From positions 68,905,418 to 68,969,417 of the forward strand of contig NC_091135.1 of the NCBI RefSeq assembly GCF_041381155.1: a stretch of DNA of 64,000 bases, given 5' to 3'. How positions within the stretch are numbered: the first letter of the stretch is position 1; every line of letters starts with the position of its first letter. The stretch comes from Argopecten irradians. Lineage: Eukaryota; Mollusca; Bivalvia; Pectinida; Pectinidae. The notes below the pieces were generated by a model, which was not told the origin of the DNA, searched no databases, and saw only the letters and a program-made list of their open reading frames with translations. This document shows positions 33,808-47,600 of this stretch, piece by piece. A program made the translations under genes and the position numbers.

Positions 33808-36800
33808 GATAAAACAAGTATACATAACAAACAAGAAATACAGTCTGTCGCTGTCAATGAGTGATAAAACAAGTTTACATAACAAACAAGAAATACAGTC
33901 TGTCGCTGTCAATGAGTGATAAAACAAGTATACATAACAAACAAGAAATACAGTCTGTCGCTGTCAATGAGTAATAAAACAAGTATACATAACAAACAAG
34001 AAATACAGTCTGTCGCTGTCAATGAGTGATAAAACAAGTGTACATAACAAACAAGAAATACAGTCTGTCGCTGTCAATGAGTGATAAAACAAGTGTACAT
34101 AACAAACAAGGAAGACAGTCTGTCGCTGTCAATGAGTGATAAAACAAGTATACATAACAAACAAGGAAGACAGTCTGTCGCTGTCAATGAGTGATAAAAC
34201 AAGTTACATAACAAACAAGAAATACAGTCTGTCGCTGTCAATGAGTGATAAAACAAGTATACATAACAAACAAGAAATACAGTCTGTCGCTGTCAATGAG
34301 TGATAAAACAAGTATACATAACAAACAAGAAATACAGTCTGTCGCTGTCAATGAGTGATAAAACAAGTATACATAACAAACAAGAAATACAGTCTGTCGC
34401 TGTCAATGAGTGATAAAACAAGTATACATAACAAACAAGAAATACAGTCTGTCGCTGTCAATGAGTGATAAAACAAGTATACATAACAAACAAGGAAGAC
34501 AGTCTGTCGCTGTCAATGAGTGATAAAACAAGTATACATAACAAACAAGAAATACAGTCTGTCGCTGTCAATGAGTGATAAAACAAGTATACATAACAAA
34601 CAAGAAATACAGTCTGTCGCTGTCAATGAGTGATAAAACAAGTTTACATAACAAACAAGAAATACAGTCTGTCGCTGTCAATGAGTGATAAAACAAGTAT
34701 ACATAACAAACAAGAAATACAGTCTGTCGCTGTCAATGAGTGATAAAACAAGTATACATAACAAACAAGAAATACAGTCTGTCGCTGTCAATGAGTGATA
34801 AAACAAGTTTACATAACAAACAAGAGAAATACAGTCTGTCGCTGTCAATGAGTGATAAAACAAGTTACATAACAAACAAGAAATACAGTCTGTCGCTGTC
34901 AATGAGTGATAAAACAAGTTTACATAACAAACAAGAAATACAGTCTGTCGCTGTCAATGAGTGATAAAACAAGTTACATAACAAACAAGAAATACAGTCT
35001 GTCGCTGTCAATGAGTGATAAAACAAGTATACATAACAAACAAGAAATACAGTCTGTCGCTGTCAATGAGTGATAAAACAAGTATACATAACAAACAAGA
35101 AATACAGTCTGTCGCTGTCAATGAGTGATAAAACAAGTATACATAACAAACAAGAAATACAGTCTGTCGCTGTCAATGAGTGATAAAACAAGTGTACATA
35201 ACAAACAAGAAATACAGTCTGTCGCTGTCAATGAGTGATAAAACAAGTATACATAACAAACAAGAAATACAGTCTGTCGCTGTCAATAAGTGATAAAGCA
35301 AGTTTACATAACAAACAAGAAATACAGTCTGTCGCTGTCAATGAGTGATAAAACAAGTATACATAACAAACAAGAAATACAGTCTGTCGCTGTCAATAAG
35401 TGATAAACAAGTTTACATAACAAACAAGAAATACAGTCTGTCGCTGTCAATAAGTGATAAAACAAGTATACATAACAAACAAGAAATACAGTCTGTCGCT
35501 GTCAATGAGTGATAAAACAAGTTTACATAACAAACAAGAAATACAGTCTGTCGCTGTCAATGAGTGATAAAACAAGTATACATAACAAACAAGAAATACA
35601 GTCTGTCGCTGTCAATGAGTGATAAAACAAGTTTACATAACAAACAAGAAGACAGTCTGTCGCTGTCAATGAGTGATAAAACAAGTATACCTAACAAACA
35701 AGAAATACAGTCTGTCGCTGTCAATAAGTGATAAAGCAAGTTTACATAACAAACAAGAAATACAACCTGTCGCTGTCAATGAGTGATAAAACAAGTTTAC
35801 ATAACAAACAAGAAATACAGTCTGTCGCTGTCAATGAGTGATAAAACAAGTGTACATAACAAACAAGAAAGACAGTCTGTCGCTGTCAATGAGTGATAAA
35901 ACAAGTTTACATAACAAACAAGGAAGACAGTCTGTCGCTGTCAATGAGTGATAAAACAAGTATACCTAACAAACAAGAAATACAGTCTGTCGCTGTCAAT
36001 GAGTGATAAAACAAGTTTACATAACAAACAAGAAATACAGTCTGTCGCTGTCAATGAGTGATAAAACAAGTGTACATAACAAACAAGAAATACAGTCTGT
36101 CGCTGTCAATGAGTGATAAAACAAGTATACATAACAAACAAGAAATACAGTCTGTCGCTGTCAATGAGTGATAAAACAAGTGTACATAACAAACAAGAAA
36201 TACAGTCTGTCGCTGTCAATGAGTGATAAAACAAGTATACATAACAAACAAGAAATACAGTCTGTCGCTGTCAATAAGTGATAAAGCAAGTTTACATAAC
36301 AAACAAGAAATACAGTCTGTCGCTGTCAATAAGTGATAAAACAAGTATACATAACAAACAAGAAATACAGTCTGTCGCTGTCAATGAGTGATAAAACAAG
36401 TTTACATAACAAACAAGAAATACAGTCTGTCGCTGTCAATGAGTGATAAAACAAGTATACATAACAAACAAGAAATACAGTCTGTCGCTGTCAATAAGTG
36501 ATAAAGCAAGTTTACATAACAAACAAGAAATACAGTCTGTCGCTGTCAATGAGTGATAAAACAAGTGTACATAACAAACAAGAAAGACAGTCTGTCGCTG
36601 TCAATGAGTGATAAAACAAGTTTACATAACAAACAAGGAAGACAGTCTGTCGCTGTCAATGAGTGATAAAACAAGTGTACATAACAAACAAGAAATACAG
36701 TCTGTCGCTGTCAATGAGTGATAAAACAAGTGTACATACAAAAACAAGAAAGACAGTCTGTCGCTGTCAATGAGTGATAAAACAAGTTTACATAACAAAC

Positions 36801-37432
36801 AAGAAATACAGTCTGTCGCTGTCAATGAGTGATAAAACAAGTTTACATAACAAACAAGAAATACAGTCTGTCGCTGTCAATGAGTGATAAAACAAGTTTA
36901 CATAACAAACAAGAAATACAGTCTGTCGCTGTCAATGAGTGATAAAACAAGTATACATAACAAACAAGAAATACAGTCTGTCGCTGTCAATGAGTGATAA
37001 AACAAGTGTACATAACAAACAAGAAATACAGTCTGTCGCTGTCAATGAGTGATAAAACAAGTATACATAACAAACAAGAAATACAGTCTGTCGCTGTCAA
37101 TGAGTGATAAAACAAGTTTACATAACAAACAAGAAATACAGTCTGTCGCTGTCAATGAGTGATAAAACAAGTATACATAACAAACAAGAAATACAGTCTG
37201 TCGCTGTCAATAAGTGATAAAACAAGTGTACATAACAAACAAGAAATACAGTCTGTCGCTGTCAATGAGTGATAAAACAAGTATACATAACAAACAAGAA
37301 AGACAGTCTGTCGCTGTCAATAAGTGATAAAACAAGTGTACATAACAAACAAGAAATACAGTCTGTCGCTGTCAATGAGTGATAAAACAAGTGTACATAA
37401 CAAACAAGAAAGACAGTCTGTCGCTGTCAACG
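33808..37432. repeat. 55-bp satellite array, about 66 copies
   Basis: A 55-bp unit containing AACAAACAAGAAATACAG and TCTGTCGCTGTCAATGAG is repeated for about 3.6 kb with very high identity. Variation is concentrated at a few sites: AAGT(A/T/G)TACAT, AAGAAATAC versus AAGGAAGAC or AAGAAAGAC, and GAGTG versus AAGTG. Some variant combinations recur in blocks (34.7-35.4 kb and 35.7-36.6 kb). The array ends about 165 bp beyond the likely NuMA poly(A) signal. Confidence 0.98.
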
Positions 37433-37597
37433 AGTACAACATGATAGTAAACTGTGATATGACACCAAAATATTGCAATGAAAACGTGTGCTTTCAATAA
37501 AACTCTGAATGTAAAGACATACCATGTAAAAAAATGCTGCAGCTGTGTCAATGACAACGAAGAGGCAGAAAAATAGGCAGGGTAGAATGTAAATTAC

Positions 37598-37603
37598 TTT
37601 ATT
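37598..37603 (-). terminator. Candidate poly(A) signal of the NuMA-like gene
   Basis: AATAAA on the minus strand (in CAATAATAAAGTAA), about 1,040 nt beyond the stop codon. It is the first canonical signal I see downstream of the stop. Confidence 0.5.
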
Positions 37604-38642
37604 ATTGATTTATCATAATAAAGTTATACCCGCCAAATTATCTATACAAACTAAAAATTAAAACTATAATCCACTTATTTAGAGCACTTGCATTTCCCTG
37701 GTTTTTAAGGCTAGCACATAATGATTTCACACTTGCTTTTACATATAGACAGGGTAGTATAATTATGATTTAAGACATTATGAGCTGCTGATTTTACTTA
37801 GGTTTTAATTCTGCTGCAGTGTTTTCTTCTTTTTAATACATTGAGCTAACTGCTCCTGCTACATCCCTTATTAGTGAGATGAATGCTTTGTAAGAGAACT
37901 GTCATTTTCTCACACGAAGAGACAATAAGACACCTGTTCATACAAGCAATACACTCTGCTGCCTAAACTAGGTTTAAATGACAAGAATGCTTGCTGCAGG
38001 CAATAGGAAGGATGTAGATTATTTCAGGGTAAAAAATTAACTTTCTCTCTTATTTTAAAAAGAAGCATTTCTTTTTACTAGCACTCAAACACAACTTAAA
38101 AATGTTAAATTAAGTAAATAGCACTCTACAATTTAATACTTTGTACAGATATATTAAACAGACTCATTTTGTAAATTCATGAGAATTTACTATTCCAAGA
38201 CATATATATAAGTTTGTAATTTTTCATAAAGAATTTGATGATTTGAAACGGATTAAAAATATGAATAGTGAAAATACTACTAGATACAATTATTTTGAAA
38301 AAAAAAACAACAAAAAAACCACAGTAAATGCTTTAAAACTCTTTCTATAAGTATTATATAGTGTACCTGATATATTTATATATCAGTTCCCCTGAAATAA
38401 CCTACAATTCCTGGTTGTTGGATAAATATATACATACAGAAACTGTACAAACTAATATCTAAAATTGTAAAAATTATCACATCTATACACTAACATAAAG
38501 CCAAAATAACTCTTCAATTGCTTAAAACATTTGAAAGACAACACATTCTTACAAAATACATGTTAAAAACATTTTAAAAAGTACATATTACTAAATAGAT
38601 AAAAAGCAGCTGACCCTAGGAAGGGTTGCTACATAACTACAA
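37604..38642 (-). other. Presumed 3' UTR of the NuMA-like gene
   Basis: About 1 kb of AT-rich sequence between the stop codon and the candidate poly(A) signal. No reading frame or repeat is supported; assignment to the transcript is inference. Confidence 0.5.
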
Positions 38643-41600
38643 CTAACCCTGTACACCTGGGTTAATCTTATTGGATCTTTTTGGAGTGGCTACTGAATTT
38701 AAAATTTTACCAAGAGCTTTGATAGGTGTGGCAAGAGTATATTTGTTTTTCTCGGGTAGACTGGATTCATCCTCAAACATTTTGACAAGATTACGAACCT
38801 TGGAAGCGCTTTTTGTTGCAGAGTTCCCACGGAATTTCTTGTTTGGTGTATTTATTATGTTGAAGGCAGTGTTATTTAACCACTTCTTTGCAGACTGAAA
38901 GGAAAAAATTGTATATTACTATTACCTCTAAAACACATTTTGAGCTAACAATCATAAGACCGACTTACAATATCTATAATTTTCCTGACAAATCACATAT
39001 GTACATGTTCATCTTGAATTGTTTTTTTAGTAAAATGCATTTTAAAGTTGCAGCTACCTGTTGTAACAACTACCTGCTTTCTCTGTAGATATAGACTCTA
39101 ATCTAATAAACCCAGAACCACTGTATTACTTGTAATCTAACACTTAACCGATCAAGCTACATTGCAGCTAGTATCCACTAGTGCTTATACCAACCTTATA
39201 TAAAGCCTATGGGTAGAAGGTGGTACCTCTCACAAAGCCTTTGGATAAGGCAGACACTTTTATTAGAAAAAGCCTAGTAGAAACTAAAGAATACTATCTA
39301 TCTAAAATATACCTTTCTTAAGGATGTTGGTTCATTCTCTTCATTCACAGATCTTTTTGGTGTCCGTTTTGATCTGGTGTTTCCAATAGGTGTTCTAGGT
39401 GAACGTAGATTGTAGCGTGGGGTGCCCTTCGAGTTTCTCCGTACACTAGTAGAGTTACCTGGAGTTGGAGGGCCAGGTTTCTGGTATGCAATGCCATGTC
39501 TAGGTTGCTAAATAATTATAAAATTGACATAGTTTTTGTGTAATAAGAATTGAGATGATATAAAATGTCGAATTTATATGCTTCAAAACTATCGATTACC
39601 AATGTCTTAATTATTTTAGCAAGAGATGCTTTTTAATTTAAGGATGTGCAAATGTTTAGGGGGTGGAGGAAAACAGAGTTACCCAGAGAAAAACTACTGA
39701 TCATTGGTCAGCAACTGGCAACTGCTCCACAATGGGTTTGAACTCCTAGAGGTGGAGGACTAATAAATATCTTAAAAAATACAGTTTACTCAAAGTTAAT
39801 CAATTACCTGTTTTGATGACTCTCCCTCGTCACTTGAACTTTCCTGTTTTCTTTTCAGCCCATGTGGAAGAGCAGTGGAAAATGCCAGACTTTCTCGAAC
39901 TGAGTTTTCAGAATATTGCTGCATTTCTACAGGGTAAGTGGTGCGGTTGTGTGGCAGTTGAAGAGTGTTGCGCCTCTGCAGTTCGCTGAACCGCTTCCAT
40001 TCCATATCAGCAGGTTCATCTTCCATTGCAAATAAATTTGCTGTACCCCCTATCGATATTCAATAACAAAAATATACATCAAGGGGTTAAATCTGTGTTA
40101 CAAACTTAAAAGTCAATAACAATCTACTGCCTCTGTAATACAAAATCATTCTATTTTTTAATTCTGATTTTGAACACTGAAAAAATTGTTTGTGTAAAGA
40201 TTCTATATTAATATGGAAATCCACATCACAATATTTTTTCTGACACCAGGGTTCCAAAATGAACCTTTTCTTAATCCTCAGCAGGATTTATTTTTACTAA
40301 CCGTTCCAGCACTAATTTATTTCCCATTACTTAACAGTCCTATCTAACAAATTCTAGGGTTCTGGTTTGAGTGGATATTTTATTGGTCAAGCCCCAAATG
40401 AGATCTATTTTACTCAATGCAGAGATCAAAGAATTAACCTGGGGATGAGTCCAGATAATTAAGGAAGGTGAAAAGAGAGAGATTCTTCCAAAATGTAACC
40501 AAGACTAGATGGAAGAGTTTGTCTTTCAGACCTAACTTACTAGGAAGGGAAGCAATAGAGCGGCCAGAGTCGGTACTCATCATACTACTATCAAGGTTTG
40601 CTGATAGAAGTCGAGAAGATCGTCGGAGTGGTGCTTCCTCTTCTGAAGAACTGTGTAAAGATGAGAATAGTTAGTGTTAAATACACAAAATTCACAACCT
40701 CTGAAAACTGTAAAACATATTTAGAAATGCATCTATTAAAAGAAATAGTAAACATTTAAACAGGTTAATATATCCATCAAAATCCAAACTCACAGTCTAA
40801 ATACTGACAACCCATACTTCTTGTGATCTAGTCACGCTAACATTATACGTCTCGTACACCTCCACCCTACTATATTTATCTTTGTGTACAACAAGTCTAA
40901 TAAATTATCAAAATGTCACAAACATTAGCCTCCAGGTTATTATACTGAAGGTGCTGGGATTAAACGTGATTGTATAACACACCTGTGTGGTTGATTCGGC
41001 AGATCATCTTCCTTACGATTTAAACAATTCTGTACAAAGTCTTTGTTGTCACCAATAAACTGGTTGCTGGTGATGTCTAGTTGTTTTCGCAGTGTATCTA
41101 TCTGTCTTTTGGAGGACTTTAACTCAGCTTTTAGTTCCACCACTTGTTTGCCTATAACAGAAAATCTCCCAATTATTGCTACCATTGAAATCTTTTTAGG
41201 TCTTCTTATTTTCTTGTATAAAATAAAATTTAGAATGCAGTAAAGTTGTTTGAATGATGGTTGTAATCATTACATAAATATCAAGTGTGTAGAGAGGGAA
41301 ATGACAGCTATAATCAGTACAACTTCACCTCTTACTGTTCACATTGACCAAGCTGATTTTCCAGTTCTGTAGCAGTTTGGGCTTTTTCAATAAAGTATCT
41401 ATCTGACCTTGTTTCCAAATCAAATCAATGTCAAGATTTCTTTACTACTATTTGTAATATGGATTTTGTAGTTCAGCTTAAATTAACATCTTATATTATA
41501 CTATTACACTGAAAATAGGTACTCCATGGACCAGCATACAAAACATTTTAAATCCAGCAGGGTTTTATATATCAGATCATGTACGTTTACTTACAAAGAG

Positions 41601-44600
41601 TTGTGTTGTTCACCTTTTCCTTTTCTAGTTTGTCCTGTAACCCATGTTGGTTACTTTGTCCAGTTTCTAGAAGACCCTAATTAAAAGTAAACATTGTTCC
41701 CCTTTACATATCATCTTTAATTATATATTGTATAAGTTTAATAACAATTTGAGAAAGGTATTTTTCCAGCAAATTGATAAAGAAAACTTGTTAAATGTAA
41801 AATGCAAATGCATTTTCGTTGAAAAATTAAAATATTTGACCTCGAAATCATTTCACAATTAACACAGATAATCCTTTTGGATTGATGTCATCAGCTGAGT
41901 TTTACAGTGACCAACACAAGGCTTTTCCTATGCTAACCTGGAGCCTTTTGACTTCCTTGGAAAGGTCAGTAGATTTTTTCTCAAATTTTTTGGCAACAGT
42001 CACATTGAAATCGGTCTCCTTCTTGAGGAGGTCTATGACTTCCTTCTTCTTGTTATAATGGATACGATAGTTATCAATGGTCTGCTGTAGTTTGGCCTCA
42101 GTACTCTCCATTGTTTTGATCCTTTCATTGAGCTGAAAACACGAAGTACATTGATCAATGTGAAGATATTTGTCATTTGAAAAAAAAAGAAATTATTAGG
42201 AAAAAAATATTGCACTTGAAATTTCACATTTGTTTGATATTAATATGAAGGTGGAGATATACCAGAGGAATCAGGAGAAAGAAAACAGTGGCAGGTAACT
42301 ATGTACCTCAGTCTTCAAACCCAGACATGGAGCAGTAGAATGTCAGAAACCCTAAACCTATAGTGATAGTATTACCTGTCTCAGGTCCTCATCAGTATTT
42401 GAGCAGTGCTCCTGAAGCCTGGATAGTTCTGTACGGAGTTCCTCCTCCTCTGCTTCCCTCGACCCTTTCACCTCCGCAAGCTTTAACTGCCATTGTTGCA
42501 AATTCAGAGCAGCATTTTCCTTCATGTTTGTCACCTAAAAATAAATCAGGAATCACAAAAATATGTGATGATGCTTGTACATCAATGTAAATGTACATAC
42601 TTTTATCTTTTTTTTTTATGATGTTTTTTTTTTGGTGCTGGCCACTGTTGTATATTTGTAACAATGAAGTATTTTTAGACTATAATATTGTAATAATAAA
42701 GTACGTCGTTAGTACCGACCTGTTTTTTGAACTTGGTGATTTCGTTTGTGGCCTCATCTAGCTTGCTACTGAGATCAGAACACTGACTTTTAGCTGCTGC
42801 AGTCCGGCTCTGTTCCTGCTGCAGCAGTTGTGTGCTCTCCTTCTGAAAATCTGATAACTTTGACTTAAACTCCTGACGCAAGTTGTTAAGTTCTTCATTA
42901 TGACTGGTAGTCTGATTTGCCATGCTTATGTCACAACTCTGTTTCATTTCCTTCATGCCTTTCTCTAGTTCATCACACCGAGCTTGTTGTTCATGTAATC
43001 TATTGGCCAGCTCCTTTTGATTTTCCGTTTCTGATGTCAATAAGTCTTGTATCTTATCCATTTTATTTTGATAGTCTGACTTCACTTTTTCTAACATGGC
43101 ACTGTTTTCTGCTTGGTGTTTCTTTTCTAAGTCTGTCAGTTCGTTTTGTTTCTTCTCCAGTTTCTTTTCCATGTATGTTATCCGATTTTGTAGTAATGCT
43201 TTATCAGTGGCAGCAGTCATCTCTTTTTCATGCACAATAGCTTGAAGTCGGATTTGGAAGTTCTGGTCCTGACGTGCCAGCTCGTCACGGCATTCTTGTG
43301 TATGTTCCTCTGTTGCCTTATGGTACTCGCTCTCCAACTGACAAAGCTGTGAACGCCAGTATTGCTCACTTTCTTTCACTGTATGCTGACAGCTGGCACG
43401 AACTTGCTCCAGTAACTCTGTTTTTTCCTTTAGTTCTGACTCTATTTGCACTACTTTTGCCTCCAGGATGACCTTGTCATTACTATCTCTCTCGATCATC
43501 AGTTGCTGGTTCAGCTTCAGAATCGTTTGCTCCAGTGAACGTCGTTTCTCACCAGCTTCCTTAAGCTCTTGATTTGTCGACGTCATATCCTTTAGAAAAT
43601 CTTGCATTTTCTCTTCATGGCTCTTGATAAAAGCATCACAATCTGCTTTCATCTGACCCTTCATCTCTGAGATGGAAGTCTCATACTCCTCTGTTACCAA
43701 CTTCAATTTCTTGGACAAACCATCATTTTCACTTGAAGCTTTTTCCAGTTGACTGCTTAAGTTACTAATCGTTCGTTCATATTTCGTTTGAGATGATTCT
43801 AATCTTTCAGTCAAAACTGCTAGGTCACTCAATGCTTTTTCCTTCTCCAATGTGAGATCACTGATTGAGGTTTCGTACTTGGCTGTTTCAGACTGTAATC
43901 TTTCTGATAAAGCAACACTGTCATTTGTGGCCTTTTCCAATTTGCAGTTGAGTTCAGAGATTGAACTTTCATACTTGGTTTTCACAGTCTCACACTTTTC
44001 AACCCATACACCATTATCCGTTGCCGATTTTACCTGCTCGGAGTTGAGATCACGAACAGATGATTCATACTTTTCTGTCATACATGCCAAGCTGTCAGTC
44101 AGATGTTTGTTTTCACATGACACCTTCTCCAGTTCTGATTTCAGATCAACAGTTGAAGCTTCAAACTTTGCTGTCACCAATTCCAATTGTTCTGTTAACA
44201 CACCATTGTCACACAGTGCAGTTTTCAGTTCTTCCTTTTGAATCTGAGATTCCGAACCTAACTGCTCACATTTTACATGTATTGTTTCCATGTCTTGTGT
44301 TTTTTCTGCCACTTGTGCTTTCAGAGACTCTATCTCACCATGGTTATTATCTTTCTCCTTTCGAAGTTGTTCATTTTCCTGTGAATGTTTTGACACAAGT
44401 AATTCTAAAGAGGAAATCTGACCACTTTTGTCACCAAGAACCTCTTCAAGCAAGCTGGTCTTTGTTGTCAGGTCAGAGAGCTGTTTGTCCAGACAAGATA
44501 TCTTTTCACACTGCTCATTGCACCAACCCTGCAGTGATTCTTTTTCGGATGAGAGTCGAGTGATGTTTATAGACAAATCCTGCTTGTCTCCCATTAGATT

Positions 44601-47600
44601 TGAAATCTCAACATCACGCTCAGAAATACAATCACTCAGAGAAGAAATCTCATTGTCCTTTTCTCGTATCACCGATTCCAAATCGCTGGCCTTTTCACTG
44701 AATTCTGACACACGACTGTTCAGTTCAGAATTGACTTTTTTCAGGTTGCAGACATCATTGTCCTTTTCTAAAATGGCTGCCTCTAATGAAGTAATTTTGT
44801 CAGACTTTTCCTGAGATATTGTTTTCTGTTCTTCCATGACATTGCTGATCCTAGATGACAATTGTTGCACCTCTTCAGACAATGCCTTATTTTCTTGTAC
44901 CAGCTGATCATTGCTGACTTGTTTGGTCTCAGCTACCTTTGTGACAAGAACCACTTGGCCATTCAGTTCATCGATCTGTTCTTGTAAATTGGACACCTCC
45001 TTGGTAAGGGCCTCATTCTCACTGTTCCTTGTCTGGATCTGCCTTGTCAGGTCGGTAAGACGGCTGTCCAGAGTCGTGCCTTTCGACACGCTGACCTGGA
45101 ATTGTTCCTTTAGTTGTTCTAACTGTTTGTGAACTCCCTCACATTCCTTTTGAGACTTGGAGAGATCCCTGGTCAGTGTTGATTGTGTCTGTGCTGACTC
45201 TGTTCTATGTTTTTCTAATTCCTCAGAGATACATTTCATCTCATTTGCATATTCCTTCTGAATATTCTGTAGTTCTGATTTGCTTTCTTTAAGCTTTTTT
45301 TCAAGACACTGTTTAATCTCTGACACTTTGGAAAGCTCCATATGTTGTTCATCTAAACATTCAGTGAGATGAGACAGTTCACTACTGGACTGTGCCAAAG
45401 AGGTTTTTAGGTCCGAAATAACTGACTTCTGAACGTCAATGTCTTTTTTGAGTGTGCAACTTAGCTGTTTTTCCTTGTCTAGATCTTTTTCTATACTCCT
45501 TAGTTGCTGCTCAAGATCTGAACGAGTTGTAGTCTCCAGTGCCAAGTTCTCCTTCAGGGTTGTAACTTCAGCCTCTGACTTCTCAAGGGACTGACTGAGA
45601 TCCACACAAAGCTGCTCCTTTTGTACTACTTGGTGTTTTAAACCACTCTCTTTTTCTGACCACTTGGCCTGTTGTCTATTTGCCGTCATCTCTAGCCCCT
45701 GTACTTTACCATCAAACTCAATCCTCATCCTGTCCATCTCGCGTTTACACTCCTCACACTCACTTTCTAGTTTGGATATGGTATCCACTAATTCTTCTGT
45801 CTCCGATCTTGCACTGTTTTTGCTGCTAGTTATTTCAACCTGTAGCTGCTCCACTGATGATGTTTGCCGAGCAAGTTGACCCTCCAGTGAGCCCTTTACT
45901 TCCTTTAGTGTGTTGACTTCCTCTTGAAGCCGGGTCTCCGTCTCACAGATTTCTTCCTTGAGACTAGCCATTTCTTCCTTTAGACATTTCACACTGTTAT
46001 CCTTGACCCACAATTCATTTTCCATGCGGATCTCAAGTTGTTTTAAGCTATTCTGACTCGCCTTAAGTTTAGACTTGAGGTCAGCCTCGACCTTGACTGA
46101 CTCATCCCTCTGCTGCTGGATTTGAGAATGAAGAGAATCGACTTTTGTCTGCCAGGCAGTCTGTTCCAGCTTTAGTTTTTGTTCTATAGACTTCTGCTCA
46201 GATTTAGCAAAGTCCACTGATGCGGCAAGAGTCTTTCTCCTCTCTTCTGTGGCAAGTTTCTGTCCCTCAGCCTCCTGGGAAGACAAAATCAGATAAGCTG
46301 TTTCAGAAGATATCCATCATGGAAATATCTATATAGCAAAGGAAAAGAATTCTTCAAAAGTGTTACACTCATTAAAAACGATAATTTTTCTAAGAATACT
46401 AAAGATAATTTAGAAATGTTTTTAGACACCATATCATCAAAAAAAACGCATGTGATGGTGATAATAATCATATTCTCTTGTGAATAGATATCTAATGTTT
46501 TGTTATGATTTCTCTTTGTAGTATGGCATTCTCAATAATTCACAAGAATAGACATCTCTGTATAATGACCTCAATACTGGTCTAGATCAGGAGTGTCACC
46601 AAACTGAGTCACACCACAAGACAACCTACCATGGTCAACAGCTGTATCTCAGTCTGAGCATGTGACAGTTTAGTCCGCAGACAAACGACCTCCTCTTCTG
46701 CTGACTGTTTCTCTGAGCTAGCTGTATTTAGGAGAGTTGTTAGTTCACATTCCTTGGACCTCAGAATAGCCCTTTCCGTCTCAAGGGCTGAGAGTTTGTT
46801 GGTCATTTCTGACAGGTTCAATTCCAGATCATCTACATTATTTTTGCTGGAGACTAGGGCCTGTTGTAGTTGCTCCATATCATCATCTTTCTTTAACAAT
46901 CTCTGATGGGTCTCCATAAACTTGGCCTGGAAGTAAACAAAATGAACATTATCTCATTCAAGTTAATATTTCTTTCTGTAAATCTTGTTACCCAGTACAA
47001 TCTTTGACGTCAATGGTTAGCTGATGTCAGCTAATTCTGTTTTGTTATTCATCATCATGAGTTAATCAAGTCCTATGGTGTATCTGACCAGAACTTTGAC
47101 TGCATTTGACTGACTTTTAATTTCCAGATAACGCTTATGGATTGGAATGAACTCAGTAATTACTCCTTTCATAAACACAATTGAAATGAATAAAAATAAC
47201 CCTTCTGTCAGTGAGTAAGACCTAACACTGACAACTATTTACAGCATATAAGACCTACCTCAAATATCCTTTTCGTTTCCGTAACGTCCACTAGTTCTTT
47301 CTCCAGGCGCTTGTAGGACACCGGATCATACCAGGATTCTGTGAGCTCTGCTAGCTGGTCCTCTAACTCCTTATTACGGGTTTCCAGGATTATACCCATA
47401 CTCTCTCCATTTTTGTTATGGCCGTCTATAGCTGTAAAAGAAGATAAAATACTAGAGAAAAGTCAGAATGAACAGTTGGATCTTCTAACTGTTCATTTTA
47501 AAGTGGACCCTTGTTTTGTATATAATCAAACATATTATCTACGAATTCTTATTATAATACCCATAATAAACCATATCTAGACATGACTGATATGGGTAAA

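Noticed and set aside
34074..37557. Minus-strand frames SLTATDCISCLLC in the 55-bp satellite
   Set aside because: Artefacts of the tandem repeat; interrupted at irregular intervals.
42917..45879. Plus-strand frames of 65-167 codons opposite the NuMA rod
   Set aside because: Antisense shadows of a very long coding exon with biased codon use.
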